A DNA stretch of 45,112 bases from Oceanospirillales bacterium. GTDB lineage: Bacteria > Pseudomonadota > Gammaproteobacteria > Xanthomonadales > SZUA-36. Both the position numbers and the translations under genes were made by a program. Below the pieces are notes generated by a model that was given only the letters and a program-made list of their open reading frames with translations, made no database searches and was not told the origin of the DNA. Below, piece by piece: positions 27,593 through 35,714 of this stretch. The DNA is taken from assembly GCA_003233115.1 (NCBI GenBank), contig QIKV01000021.1, forward strand, positions 1 to 45,112, read 5' to 3'. Position 1 is the stretch's first letter. Every line of letters begins with the position of its first letter.

Positions 27593-28954
27593 ATGGAAGA
27601 CCCTGACCCACATATACATAAAACGGACACTATTTGCGCGATCGCTACACCACCGGGGGTAGGTGGGATCGGCGTCATTCGGGTTTCCGGTCCGCTATGT
27701 AACGCCATTGCCAGGCAGGTGACGGGGGGTTCGCTGCAGCCCCGCCGGGCGCATTTTGCACAGTTTCTGGATGATCAGGGTGACACACTGGATACCGGCA
27801 TCGCTATCCGGTTTATTGCGCCTGCTTCTTTCACCGGTGAAGATGTGCTTGAACTACAGGGCCATGGAGGCCCGCAAATTCTGCAAATGCTGATGGCCAG
27901 GGTATTGGCCCTCGGCGCACGCCCGGCCCGGCCCGGCGAGTTCTCTGAACGGGCATTTCTGAACAACAAAATGGATCTGGTCCAGGCTGAAGCCATCGCC
28001 GATTTGATTGAATCCGGCACCGAGGCATCCGCACGCGCAGCCCGGCGGTCGATGGAAGGGGTATTTTCAGACCAGGTCAACAAGCTGCAGCAGGAATTGA
28101 TCAATCTGCGCGTGTTTGTAGAGGCAGCAATGGATTTCCCCGACGAAGAAATCGACTTCCTGGCTGACAGCGATGTACTGGAACGGCTGGACGGTGCAAG
28201 CAAGCAATTGCAAACACTGCTGAGCCAGGCCCACCATGGCCAGTTGTTGCGTGACGGTATCAATATAACCATTACCGGGCTGCCCAATGCCGGTAAATCG
28301 AGTTTACTGAACGCGCTGGCGGGTCGGGATTCGGCCATTGTTACCGAAATTCCAGGTACAACCCGTGATGTGTTGCGTGAACATATATCATTGGATGGCC
28401 TGCCGGCACACATAGCTGATACCGCCGGTATTCGAGAGTCTGCAGACCAACTGGAAGCCGAGGGCGTTCGCAGGGCGCGGGCGGCTCTGGGCTCAGCGGA
28501 TCTGGCGTTACTCGTGATTGACTCGGAAAAAGCGTTGGGACCGCAGTTGGCGTTGAGATCAGAGGTGCCGCAGGGCACGCCCTGTATCGAAGTTCACAAT
28601 AAGGTTGACCTGACGACGGGCACAGCCCGCGTGGATGAGGCACATCTGAGGGTCTGGGTATCTGCAAAAACCGGGCAGGGTCTGGGGCGATTGACCCGCT
28701 TGATAAACAACACCGTGGGGGCGTCCGATGGCCATGAGGGCAATTTCTCGGCACGTACGCGTCACCTCGACGCGTTGCAACGCACAGCGGATCATATCGC
28801 TGCAGGGCACCAGCAACTCGAGCAATACAATGCACCAGAAACGCTGGCCGAAGAACTGCGGTTGGCGCAAAAGACCCTCGGTGAAATAACCGGAGAGTAT
28901 TTACCCGATGACCTGCTGGGGGCCATCTTCTCCAGTTTCTGTATCGGAAAATAA
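27593..28954 (+). CDS. mnmE: tRNA uridine-5-carboxymethylaminomethyl modification GTPase
   Basis: 453 residues from ATG 27593; a GTG two codons earlier is possible. MnmE with MnmG modifies wobble uridine 34 of certain tRNAs. The N-terminal folate-binding domain begins DTICAIATPPGVGGIGVIRVSG. The inserted G domain has G1 GLPNAGKSS (229-237), the G2 loop PGTTRD, G3 DTAGI (276-280) and G4 HNKVD. The C-terminal FCIGK carries the conserved Cys450. Downstream one would normally expect mnmG or another tRNA gene; here a repeat array and the sox genes follow. Confidence 0.97.
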   Translation: MEDPDPHIHKTDTICAIATPPGVGGIGVIRVSGPLCNAIARQVTGGSLQPRRAHFAQFLDDQGDTLDTGIAIRFIAPASFTGEDVLELQGHGGPQILQMLMARVLALGARPARPGEFSERAFLNNKMDLVQAEAIADLIESGTEASARAARRSMEGVFSDQVNKLQQELINLRVFVEAAMDFPDEEIDFLADSDVLERLDGASKQLQTLLSQAHHGQLLRDGINITITGLPNAGKSSLLNALAGRDSAIVTEIPGTTRDVLREHISLDGLPAHIADTAGIRESADQLEAEGVRRARAALGSADLALLVIDSEKALGPQLALRSEVPQGTPCIEVHNKVDLTTGTARVDEAHLRVWVSAKTGQGLGRLTRLINNTVGASDGHEGNFSARTRHLDALQRTADHIAAGHQQLEQYNAPETLAEELRLAQKTLGEITGEYLPDDLLGAIFSSFCIGK

Positions 28955-28960
28955 ATAAAA

Positions 28961-29159
28961 GATCAATTCCAGCACGATGGGAATAAAGCATGCCGGTGAA
29001 CCGCCTTTTGTAGGGTGGACATTCATGTCCACCGGGCCATTGATTAATTCCACGTGATGGGAATAAAGCATGCCGGTGAACCGCCTTTTGTAGGGTGGAC
29101 ATTCATGTCCACCGGGCCATTGGTTAATTCCACGTGATGGGAATAAAGCATGCCGGTGA
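28961..29159. repeat. 80-bp tandem repeat array (about 2.4 copies)
   Basis: A unit beginning near GATnAATTCCA recurs with an 80-bp period (for example GATGGGAATAAAGCATGCCG at 28976, 29056 and 29136). The first two units are nearly identical; the third breaks off at about 29158. Each full unit contains the inverted repeat GGTGGACAT-tc-ATGTCCACC (nine-base-pair arms). It lies between mnmE and soxX, and the last copy supplies the ATG annotated as the soxX start. It resembles short palindromic interspersed repeats seen in many proteobacteria; the exact family is not known to me. Confidence 0.9.
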
Positions 29160-29566
29160 TTCGTCTTTTTAGTCTGATGGTTAGAAAGGGTAATAAACTT
29201 CGTGTACCTGACAGGGCAGGCAGATCCCAATCCAGGTTGTTTTTGTCGGCGTTACTGGTCTTGATGGCCAGCATGTCCGGGGCAGCAACAGCTACGCAGC
29301 CAGCGGACGGAAAAGCGCTTGTTATGGAAAGATCCAAGGGCAACTGCCTGGCTTGCCATGTGATTGCAGACGGCGAACTGCCCGGTAATATCGGACCACC
29401 GCTGGTGGGCATGAAAGCACGCTTTCCCGATGCTGAAATACTGCGTGAGCAGATTTGGGATGCATCGAAACGCAACCCCGACAGCAGGATGCCACCTTTT
29501 GGCCGGCATCGCATACTGAGCCATGAAGAGATAGATTTAATCGTTAAATACTTGTACACGCTGTAG
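29150..29566 (+). CDS. soxX: sulfur oxidation c-type cytochrome SoxX
   Basis: 138 residues from ATG 29150. A secretion signal (RLFLSALLVLMASMSGAATA, about 29-48) is preceded by an unusually long polar leader of about 28 residues, so the true start may be later (for example ATG 29177). The heme site is CLACH (66-70) and the likely distal ligand is Met114 in SRMPPFG. SoxX pairs with SoxA to attach thiosulfate oxidatively to the SoxY cysteine in the periplasm. It heads a run of six sox genes. The chosen start lies within the 80-bp repeat. Confidence 0.92.
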   Translation: MPVIRLFSLMVRKGNKLRVPDRAGRSQSRLFLSALLVLMASMSGAATATQPADGKALVMERSKGNCLACHVIADGELPGNIGPPLVGMKARFPDAEILREQIWDASKRNPDSRMPPFGRHRILSHEEIDLIVKYLYTL

Positions 29567-29596
29567 ATCCAGTGCAGATTTTTCGGAGAAAAATGA

Positions 29597-30049
29597 ATGC
29601 AATATACAAAAAGAGCCCTGTTGAAAGGGTGCTTTACACTTCTGGCATTGGCAGCTCTGCCGCGCGTGCTATTGGCAGCAGCGTGGCCTGAGAAAGCCTT
29701 TCATCAGAAGACGGCGAGTGCGGCACTGAAAGCGTTGTTGGGAACGGATGCCAGCACCGACAGCGACCAGATATCGCTGAAAGTTCCTGAAATTGCAGAA
29801 AACGGTGCCGTGGTGCCGGTAACCATCAAGACGACCCTGGAAAATGTTGAATCCATCAGCATTGTGGTGAAAGACAATCCCATGCCGTTGGTGGCAAATT
29901 TTGAAATCCTTCCGGGCACACTGACGGATATATCATGCCGGATAAAAATGGCTAAAACATCAAGCGTTAAAGCAGTTGTCAAAACCAGCAACGGCATTTA
30001 CAGCACCGCCAAGCAGGTTAAAGTAACCATCGGCGGGTGCGGTGGTTGA
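29597..30049 (+). CDS. soxY: thiosulfate oxidation carrier protein SoxY
   Basis: 150 residues. The N terminus (TKRALLKGCFTLLALAALPR) looks like a Tat-type signal in which the usual twin arginine is Lys-Arg. The Ig-like carrier domain ends with the swinging-arm motif KVTIGGCGG; Cys148 carries the sulfur intermediates as a thioconjugate. SoxY forms a complex with SoxZ, encoded 27 bp downstream. GGAG upstream of ATG 29597 supports the start. Export as a complex with SoxZ, which has no signal of its own, is known for the family and fits here. Confidence 0.96.
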   Translation: MQYTKRALLKGCFTLLALAALPRVLLAAAWPEKAFHQKTASAALKALLGTDASTDSDQISLKVPEIAENGAVVPVTIKTTLENVESISIVVKDNPMPLVANFEILPGTLTDISCRIKMAKTSSVKAVVKTSNGIYSTAKQVKVTIGGCGG

Positions 30050-30076
30050 CAGGCTTACAATTTCAGGAGTTGGACG

Positions 30077-30391
30077 ATGGCAAGCACGATAAAAGTAAAG
30101 ACAAAATTGAAGGGTGATGTGGCGCAGATTAAAAGCCTGATGTTGCACCCGATGGAAACCGGTTCCCGCAAGGACCCGGATAGTGGAGAGATTATCCCCA
30201 GACATCACATCACCCAGCTTATTTTTACCAACAATGGCAAACAGGTTATGGTTGCTAATTTCAGTACAGCAATATCCAAAAACCCCTATTTCAGTTTCAG
30301 TTTCAAGGGCGCAAAAGCCGGTGACATATTGAATATAAGCTGGGTTGACAATATGGGTGAAAAAGATCAATTGGATACACAGCTGAAGTAG
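30077..30391 (+). CDS. soxZ: thiosulfate oxidation carrier complex protein SoxZ
   Basis: 104 residues, normal length. It starts ASTIKVKTKLKGDVAQIKSL and carries the conserved HPMETGSRKD and PRHHITQLIF blocks of an immunoglobulin-like fold. There is no signal peptide, as expected because SoxZ is carried across the membrane bound to SoxY. GGAG lies before ATG 30077. It is the partner of the preceding gene. Confidence 0.96.
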   Translation: MASTIKVKTKLKGDVAQIKSLMLHPMETGSRKDPDSGEIIPRHHITQLIFTNNGKQVMVANFSTAISKNPYFSFSFKGAKAGDILNISWVDNMGEKDQLDTQLK

Positions 30392-30418
30392 ATTTTACGC
30401 TGCTGTAAAACATCACAC

Positions 30419-31258
30419 ATGATCAAGGCAAGCACCGCTGGTTTTATTTTCCTTATCACCCTGGCGGTGCCTCAGGCCACGTTTGCCGGGCCGGAAGAAG
30501 ACAGGCGGGCATTTGTAGCATATTTTGAGACGCGTTTTCCTGACGTTCCCTTCGCCGAATTTGCCAATGGTATTTACGCAATAGACCAGAATGCCAGGGA
30601 CCAGTGGCTGGATATCGAGGAGTTTCCGCCTTACGAATTTGCCGTAGAGCAGGGGGCATCACTGTGGCAGGAAAAATTCCCCGATGGCAAGGGTTACACC
30701 GATTGCTTCAAGCACAGTGAAAACGGCATCCGCCAAAGGTATCCACAATTTGATGACCAGGCCGGTGAGGTCATTACACTCGAACTGGCGATCAATCGCT
30801 GTCGCGAAAAGCATGGACAGGAAAGGCTTGAGTATGGCGGTGAGAATATGCTGGCACTCACAGCGTTCATTGCGTTTGAGTCAAGAGGCAATCCGTTCAA
30901 CATCAAGGTTCCTGCCGATGAACCGCGCGCCCTGGCGGCCTATGACGCAGGCAAGCAATTTTACTATTCAAAACGTGGTCAATTGAATTTTTCCTGTGCC
31001 GACTGCCATGTTGTTTCCGCCGGACAGTATGTACGTGCCGACCGGTTAAGTGCCGGACTTGGCCATCCCACGCATTTTCCGGTTTACCGCTCCAAGCTGG
31101 GCGCCCTGGTTTCCCTGCACCAGCGTTTTGCCGGCTGTATCCGCGATGTCCGGGCCAAACCTTTCGAACTACAAAGTACGGAATACAGAAATCTTGAGTA
31201 CTTCCTTACCTACATGAGTAACGGGCTGGAGGTCAATGGCCCCGGTGCCCGTAAGTAA
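30419..31258 (+). CDS. soxA: sulfur oxidation c-type cytochrome SoxA (monoheme type)
   Basis: 279 residues with a signal peptide ending TFAG (about 21-24). Only one heme site is present, CADCH (193-197). Where diheme SoxA has its first heme, this protein has Cys96 (TDCF) and Cys128 (NRCRE), likely a disulfide. Cys240 in RFAGCIRDVRA is the active-site heme ligand, which is modified to a persulfide in known SoxA enzymes. SoxXA joins thiosulfate to SoxY. A monoheme SoxA next to a soxK gene fits the three-subunit SoxAXK class. Confidence 0.95.
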   Translation: MIKASTAGFIFLITLAVPQATFAGPEEDRRAFVAYFETRFPDVPFAEFANGIYAIDQNARDQWLDIEEFPPYEFAVEQGASLWQEKFPDGKGYTDCFKHSENGIRQRYPQFDDQAGEVITLELAINRCREKHGQERLEYGGENMLALTAFIAFESRGNPFNIKVPADEPRALAAYDAGKQFYYSKRGQLNFSCADCHVVSAGQYVRADRLSAGLGHPTHFPVYRSKLGALVSLHQRFAGCIRDVRAKPFELQSTEYRNLEYFLTYMSNGLEVNGPGARK

Positions 31259-31260
31259 GC

Positions 31261-31656
31261 ATGGCAGCATGCTCAAAAAAAATCATCGTGGTGAAATTTA
31301 TTTTCAGTGTCTTACTGGTAGTTCAGTCTGCCCTGGCCGTGGCTGCAGCAGAGTCCCAATGCAGTTCATCCCGGGCGCGCACCGGAGGGAAGGTCTCCGA
31401 CAGTGGCCCGGCTGCAAGCAAAGCGTATTTTGAGCAACTGGTCACCACCGCTGAGCGACTCCGGCGCTCGGCTGCCGCAGCAGATGCTGAATGGCTGAAA
31501 ACAGAGGGATTGATACGCCGCTCGCGGGAAGAAGCCGCCGGGGGTAATTGGAGCACGGCTATTGGGTTGGCACAAAAAGCGTGTTTTCAGGCCAGTTTAG
31601 CGTTGCAACAGGCAGCCCGTGAATCAGCAGCGTGGCAAAGCCGTGTTGTTCATTGA
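31261..31656 (+). CDS. soxK: SoxXA-binding protein SoxK
   Basis: 131 residues, starting two bases after the soxA stop. A hydrophobic export segment (VVKFIFSVLLVVQSALAVAA) precedes a small helical domain rich in Ala, Arg and Glu (AYFEQLVTTAERLRRSAAAA, then IGLAQKACFQASLALQQAA). SoxK (also called SAXB) raises the activity of SoxXA in the type III enzymes of green sulfur bacteria and many gammaproteobacteria. The annotated ATG gives about ten extra residues before the signal; GTG codons at 31288 or 31291 are alternatives. Identification rests on its position between soxA and soxB and the helical pattern. Confidence 0.8.
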   Translation: MAACSKKIIVVKFIFSVLLVVQSALAVAAAESQCSSSRARTGGKVSDSGPAASKAYFEQLVTTAERLRRSAAAADAEWLKTEGLIRRSREEAAGGNWSTAIGLAQKACFQASLALQQAARESAAWQSRVVH

Positions 31657-31690
31657 ATGATCAATCTGCAGATTTACGGAGTTCAAAAAA

Positions 31691-33448
31691 ATGGATAGAC
31701 GAGAGTTTATGCAAGTATTGGCAGCGGCCAGTGCGGCACTGGGTGTCAACGGTTGTGCGCAGGGCCGCTATCCCGGCAGGCAGGACATTTACCGTGCAGA
31801 GCCCTTCGGCCAGGTGCGCTTACTGCATTTTACCGACTGCCATGCCCAGTTACTGCCGATCTATTTTCGCGAGCCCAACGTCAACCTGGGGTTTGGCACC
31901 GCATTCGCGAAGCCGCCGCACCTTGTGGGGGAGGCATTGCTGCAATACGCCGGCATCGCCAGAGGCACCCGGTTAGCGCACGCGTTCAGCTACCTCGACT
32001 TCAACGAAAGTGCCCGGCGCTATGGCAAAGTCGGTGGTTTTGCCTGTCTGCGTACGCTGATTAACCAGTTTCGCTCGGAGGCAGGCCCAGGAAACTCATT
32101 GTTGCTCGACGGTGGCGACACGTGGCAGGGTTCCGGTACAGCCTTCTGGACACGTGGCAGGGACATGGTCGGGGCCAGTAACCTGCTGGGGGTTGATGCG
32201 ATGACCGGACACTGGGAATTCACTTACCAGGATACTGAGGTGGTCGCCAACATTGCCGCCTCGGAAAGTGATTTCATTGCGCAAAATATCCTCCTGACAG
32301 AAGACGCACAGTTTGAAGATGCGCCAGCGTTTGACCGCGATAGTGGCCATGTTTTCCAACCCTATGTGTTGCGCGAGGTGGGGGGCAAGGCCATCGCAAT
32401 CATCGGCCAGGCGTTTCCCTACACGCCGATTGCAAATCCTTCCCGGTTTATGCCCGACTGGACTTTCGGCATCCGTGCCGACGAACTGCAGGAACTGATT
32501 CAGGAGATCAGAAGCAGGCACGCAGTCAATGCCGTTGTATTGTTGTCGCACAACGGTATGGACGTAGATCTGAAGCTCGCCAAAGTTGTATCCGGCCTGG
32601 ATGCAATCCTTGGCGGACACACCCATGACGGCATGCCCAGAGCAGTGGTGGTGGAAAACTCCGGCGGCAAAACCATCGTGACCAATGCCGGATCCAACGG
32701 GAAATTTCTCGCTGTCCTGGACCTTGATTTTGGCAGCAGCGGCATCAGGGACTTTCGCTATCGGCTACTGCCGGTATTTTCTAATTTACTGGAAGCGGAT
32801 GCGGAGATGGAAGAATACATTAACAAGGTACGCCAACCGTGGCAGGAAAAGCTAACGGAACCGCTAGCCACCGCAGAAGACCTGCTATATCGCCGGGGGA
32901 ATTTCAATGGAACATTTGATCAGATCATTTGTGATGCCCAGCGGGCAGTGGGAGATGCACAAATTGCTTTTTCACCAGGCTTTCGCTGGGGCACAACGGT
33001 GCTTCCGGGGGACACTGTCACCATGGAGCGGGTGCTTGACCAGACCTGCATTACCTACCCGGAAACGTATGTGCGGGAAATGACCGGTGCGCGGATCAAG
33101 CTGATTCTGGAGGATGTCGCCGATAATCTGTTTAACCCGGATCCTTTTTACCAGCAGGGTGGCGACATGGTACGTGTCGGTGGCATGGACTACGTGTGCG
33201 AACCACTGGCCCAGGTCGGCCAGCGGATTTCGGAGATGACGCTGGATGACGGAACCCGTGTGGATGCGGGCAAGACTTACAAGGTTGCCGGCTGGGCCAC
33301 GGTCGGCAGCAAGGCGCCCGGCCCGCCCATTTGGGACGTTGTGGCTGAATACCTGAAGGACCGGAAGACGGCCGGCATCACCCGCCTCAACACACCGGCG
33401 CTGAAAGGGGTTGGAGAAAACCCCGGACTGGCTGACTATGCAGGCTAA
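31691..33448 (+). CDS. soxB: thiosulfohydrolase SoxB
   Basis: 585 residues. The N terminus has a twin-arginine start (DRREFMQVLAAASAALG), and a lipobox-like VNGC22 follows. SoxB is a dimanganese enzyme of the calcineurin/5'-nucleotidase fold that hydrolyses sulfate off SoxY. Metal and active-site motifs are TDCHAQL (48-54), DGGDTWQGSG (about 139-148), MTGHWEF and GGHTHDGMP. The C-terminal 5'-nucleotidase-like domain includes RRGNFNGTFDQIICDAQR. CGGAG lies before ATG 31691. No soxCD follows in this window. Confidence 0.97.
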   Translation: MDRREFMQVLAAASAALGVNGCAQGRYPGRQDIYRAEPFGQVRLLHFTDCHAQLLPIYFREPNVNLGFGTAFAKPPHLVGEALLQYAGIARGTRLAHAFSYLDFNESARRYGKVGGFACLRTLINQFRSEAGPGNSLLLDGGDTWQGSGTAFWTRGRDMVGASNLLGVDAMTGHWEFTYQDTEVVANIAASESDFIAQNILLTEDAQFEDAPAFDRDSGHVFQPYVLREVGGKAIAIIGQAFPYTPIANPSRFMPDWTFGIRADELQELIQEIRSRHAVNAVVLLSHNGMDVDLKLAKVVSGLDAILGGHTHDGMPRAVVVENSGGKTIVTNAGSNGKFLAVLDLDFGSSGIRDFRYRLLPVFSNLLEADAEMEEYINKVRQPWQEKLTEPLATAEDLLYRRGNFNGTFDQIICDAQRAVGDAQIAFSPGFRWGTTVLPGDTVTMERVLDQTCITYPETYVREMTGARIKLILEDVADNLFNPDPFYQQGGDMVRVGGMDYVCEPLAQVGQRISEMTLDDGTRVDAGKTYKVAGWATVGSKAPGPPIWDVVAEYLKDRKTAGITRLNTPALKGVGENPGLADYAG

Positions 33449-33466
33449 ACGAGAGGAGACAGGACC

Positions 33467-33922
33467 ATGAAGTACTGGAAGCAAACCATATTCTTTTCGG
33501 CTATTTTATTTGCCGCCAGCCCGGTGTTTGCCAATGAAGCGGCGGAGGTTGACGGCAAACCGTTTGCTCAGGTACACGTGGTACTACAGTTGGGTGACGG
33601 TGATGCCAAGACGCAGGCGCGGGTCATCAATGTTGCCAATAATCTCATTAAACACTACGGTGGCCCGGATTTTATTGATTTGGAGATTGTTGCCTACGGT
33701 CCCGGATTGTCGCTCCTGTATCCCGACAACCCAAACGCCGACCGTATCTCCAGCCTGCTGGTCAGTGATGTTAAATTTATTGGCTGCATGAACACCGTGG
33801 AGACAATTACCAGGAAAACCGGTAAAAAACCAATCCTTATACCGGCGACCATACCGGTACAGACCGGTGTGGCACACCTGGTGGACAGGGCGGGACAGGG
33901 TTGGGTGGTAATCCGGCCATAG
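33467..33922 (+). CDS. secreted DsrE-like protein (paralogue A)
   Basis: 151 residues. A signal peptide ends near VFANEA (about 20-25). The mature part reads as a DsrE-like alpha/beta domain: strand HVVLQLGD, helix VINVANNLIKHYG, strand DLEIVAYGPGLSLL, then VKFIGCMNTV with Cys107, and a final strand WVVIRP. DsrE-fold proteins carry sulfur as persulfides on a conserved cysteine, usually in the cytoplasm. This one is exported. It follows soxB by 18 bp with a good GGAG site, so it belongs to the sox operon. It is homologous along its length to the protein at 36476-36931 and to the C-terminal half of the anti-sigma factor at 35001-35714. No published function is known to me. Confidence 0.75.
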   Translation: MKYWKQTIFFSAILFAASPVFANEAAEVDGKPFAQVHVVLQLGDGDAKTQARVINVANNLIKHYGGPDFIDLEIVAYGPGLSLLYPDNPNADRISSLLVSDVKFIGCMNTVETITRKTGKKPILIPATIPVQTGVAHLVDRAGQGWVVIRP

Positions 33923-33923
33923 A

Positions 33924-33949
33924 AAACCCCGGGAGAAAACCCCGGGTTT
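33924..33949. terminator. candidate bidirectional terminator after the sox operon
   Basis: AAACCC (33924-33929) can pair with GGGTTT (33944-33949), and internal CCCGGG elements add GC pairs. It lies between convergent genes (stops at 33922 and 33966). Runs of A on one side and T on the other fit termination in both directions. Confidence 0.5.
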
Positions 33950-33965
33950 CCAAACAGCCAGGTTT

Positions 33966-34922
33966 CTAAAACGCCCTGGGGGTTAACTCTTCTTCTGTGG
34001 CCCGGATGAAGCCGTATTTTGCATAAATTGACTGCGCATCGTTGGTACCGAGGTAAGCAAGGTAACGGGCTGCATTTTCCGCATTGCGTCCATTGGTCAT
34101 GATGCCGATGGCGTAGTTGACCTTATCCCGTTTATTCAACGGCGCCGGTATGACAACACCGTCGATTGGGCGGTTTTCGGCCCTGGCATTGACCACTTCC
34201 GTCGCCCAGACAATACCGACATCGGCCTCACCTTTCTCAATCCTGTCCGGCGTTTCACGGTGGTGGCGTGAAGTAAACCAGGTCTTGCCATCGACCGCCC
34301 AGCAACTTTTACATTCTGCATTGCCGGTCACCTTGTCATACAGACCAAGGTCTTTCAGCATTTCACTGCCATAGAACTTGAAAATGCCCTCAGTCAGAGG
34401 ATTCGGGTGGGACTGGACCAGGTCATCCCTGGCCAGATCCTGCGGCCCCCTGATCTTTTTTGGGTTTCCGGCAGCCACCATCAATTCCAGTTTATTGTGG
34501 GTGTAGATGATATGCTGATTCAACAGGCCCTTGCCGTGCAGTTTCTTGAGATGGCCAATATTGACGCTGGCAAAAATATCCGGGTTCATGGCGGTGGGCT
34601 GCCCTTCAATTTCACCCTGCTTAAGTAACTGGCCCTTCAGAATCTGCCCGGGCGGGATGGTTTCTACGTAAACGGTTTCGATGTCCGGGTTTTTGGACTG
34701 GAAATCCTGAATGAGCTCCTGCATGACCATGAACTGATTGCCGGCAAGGTACATGACCAGGCTGGCGGAATAGGAATTCTCAATTAAACCGTATTCAATT
34801 TTGCCGCCTGTATGAAACGTTCGGTAATCTTTCCCGTGCCCCGCATCAGCGGGACTGGCAGTCGCCTGGCTGACCATCCCGACAAGCAACATTATACAAA
34901 GTGGTTTACCAAAGTTTTTCAT
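33966..34922 (-). CDS. periplasmic solute-binding protein, orphan (ModA/SBP type II-like)
   Basis: 318 residues with a signal peptide ending SQATA (about 18-22). The fold pattern is that of extracellular solute-binding proteins that take oxyanions (FQSKNPDIETVYV, then IRGPQDLARDDL, KGEADVGIVWATEV and YLGTNDAQSIYAKYGF). No permease or ATPase gene is adjacent. A CKSC pair (Cys204, Cys207) followed by SRHHRETPDRI (218-228) is an unusual feature near the expected ligand cleft. The ligand is unknown; its place inside the sulfur cluster suggests an oxyanion such as a sulfur compound or molybdate. A GGGAGT site supports the start at 34922. Confidence 0.75.
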   Translation of the reverse strand: MKNFGKPLCIMLLVGMVSQATASPADAGHGKDYRTFHTGGKIEYGLIENSYSASLVMYLAGNQFMVMQELIQDFQSKNPDIETVYVETIPPGQILKGQLLKQGEIEGQPTAMNPDIFASVNIGHLKKLHGKGLLNQHIIYTHNKLELMVAAGNPKKIRGPQDLARDDLVQSHPNPLTEGIFKFYGSEMLKDLGLYDKVTGNAECKSCWAVDGKTWFTSRHHRETPDRIEKGEADVGIVWATEVVNARAENRPIDGVVIPAPLNKRDKVNYAIGIMTNGRNAENAARYLAYLGTNDAQSIYAKYGFIRATEEELTPRAF

Positions 34923-35000
34923 TAGGGACTCCCTGTTATTGTGGCACGGCGGTGAGTAAAAATTCGGCAGCCCGCATACTGCAACCGGTGGACTATAGGG

Positions 35001-35714
35001 CTATATCTTGATGTATTGCCAACCTTCCTGCATACGCCCAACCACCCGGTCGAGCGCGGTATAGTCCGTATTGGCTTCGGGTACCAGGCGCACTTCAACA
35101 CCCTTCTCCTCAAGGCGCTCGATCGCCCTGGAGCACGCGTAAAACACAACGTTTTCAAGAGATAGTGCGCTGATTTCATGGCTGAAGCGGGTCACGTCGC
35201 TACGCAGCAGATCCAGGCCCCGTTCATTCGCTACAACCTCAACTCTCCGCGGTCTGCCGGGCTCGGCTGTGGCAAGCAATTCCCGCGCCTTTTGCAAGGC
35301 AAGCTCCATTTTCTCAGGGTCACCGCTGGTGACATGCAGAATATAGTTGTCTGCCTGGACGGCGGGCCGGGCACCGGCATCAGCGGCAAGCGCACTTGCC
35401 CCGCCGTTTTGGCCAAGATAATTGTGGGCTATCAGGCCGGTAGTAAAGCCAAAAATCAGCAGCACAGAAGCCACCAGCGCCATCCCGAACATGCCTCTCG
35501 GGGTAGCCCGCCCGGCCATCAGCCGTTTGGGTTCGGGAATGTCCCGGTAAGCCAGTTTTACCAACTCTTTTAACTTGCGTTGCTGGCACAGCCGCTGGTC
35601 GAGTTCAGCAGACTGCTCTGCCTCGTCAAACAGGCAACTTAATTCTTCGGAGTCCAGCTCACCATCGACAAAAGCGTTGAGCTGTTCTTCGGAAATGTGG
35701 GTATCCTTTTTCAT
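35001..35714 (-). CDS. anti-sigma factor with one membrane helix and a periplasmic DsrE-like domain
   Basis: 237 residues in three parts. The N-terminal 60 or so residues resemble cytoplasmic anti-sigma domains (ISEEQLNAFVDGELDSEELS); no zinc HxxxCxxC is present. One membrane helix lies at about 75-97. Residues 123-237 form a DsrE-like domain: YILHVTSGDPEK, helix ELALQKARELL, VEVVANERGLDLL, VVFYACSRAIERL with Cys194, and the terminal WQYIKI. This matches the two nearby secreted DsrE-like proteins block by block. The start overlaps the sigma stop as ATGA, so the pair is translationally coupled. Function as a periplasmic sulfur sensor is inferred. Confidence 0.8.
   Translation of the reverse strand: MKKDTHISEEQLNAFVDGELDSEELSCLFDEAEQSAELDQRLCQQRKLKELVKLAYRDIPEPKRLMAGRATPRGMFGMALVASVLLIFGFTTGLIAHNYLGQNGGASALAADAGARPAVQADNYILHVTSGDPEKMELALQKARELLATAEPGRPRRVEVVANERGLDLLRSDVTRFSHEISALSLENVVFYACSRAIERLEEKGVEVRLVPEANTDYTALDRVVGRMQEGWQYIKI

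Noticed and set aside
28341-29102. 253-codon minus-strand open frame opposite mnmE
   Set aside because: Antisense shadow of a clear conserved gene; the product is of low complexity with no family resemblance, and it is extended by the 80-bp repeats.
29045-29140. CCACGTG cores in the 80-bp repeats as further parS sites
   Set aside because: Only the left half (TTCCACGTG) resembles parS; the right half (GTGATGGG) does not form the palindrome.
28961-29159. Possible CRISPR array
   Set aside because: The whole 80-bp unit is repeated with no unique spacers, only about 2.4 copies exist, and no cas genes are nearby. It is a tandem repeat.
33966-34922. Molybdate-binding protein ModA
   Set aside because: The fold is similar, but no modBC genes are adjacent and the CxxC and RHHRETPDR segments are not ModA features I recognise; the ligand is left open.
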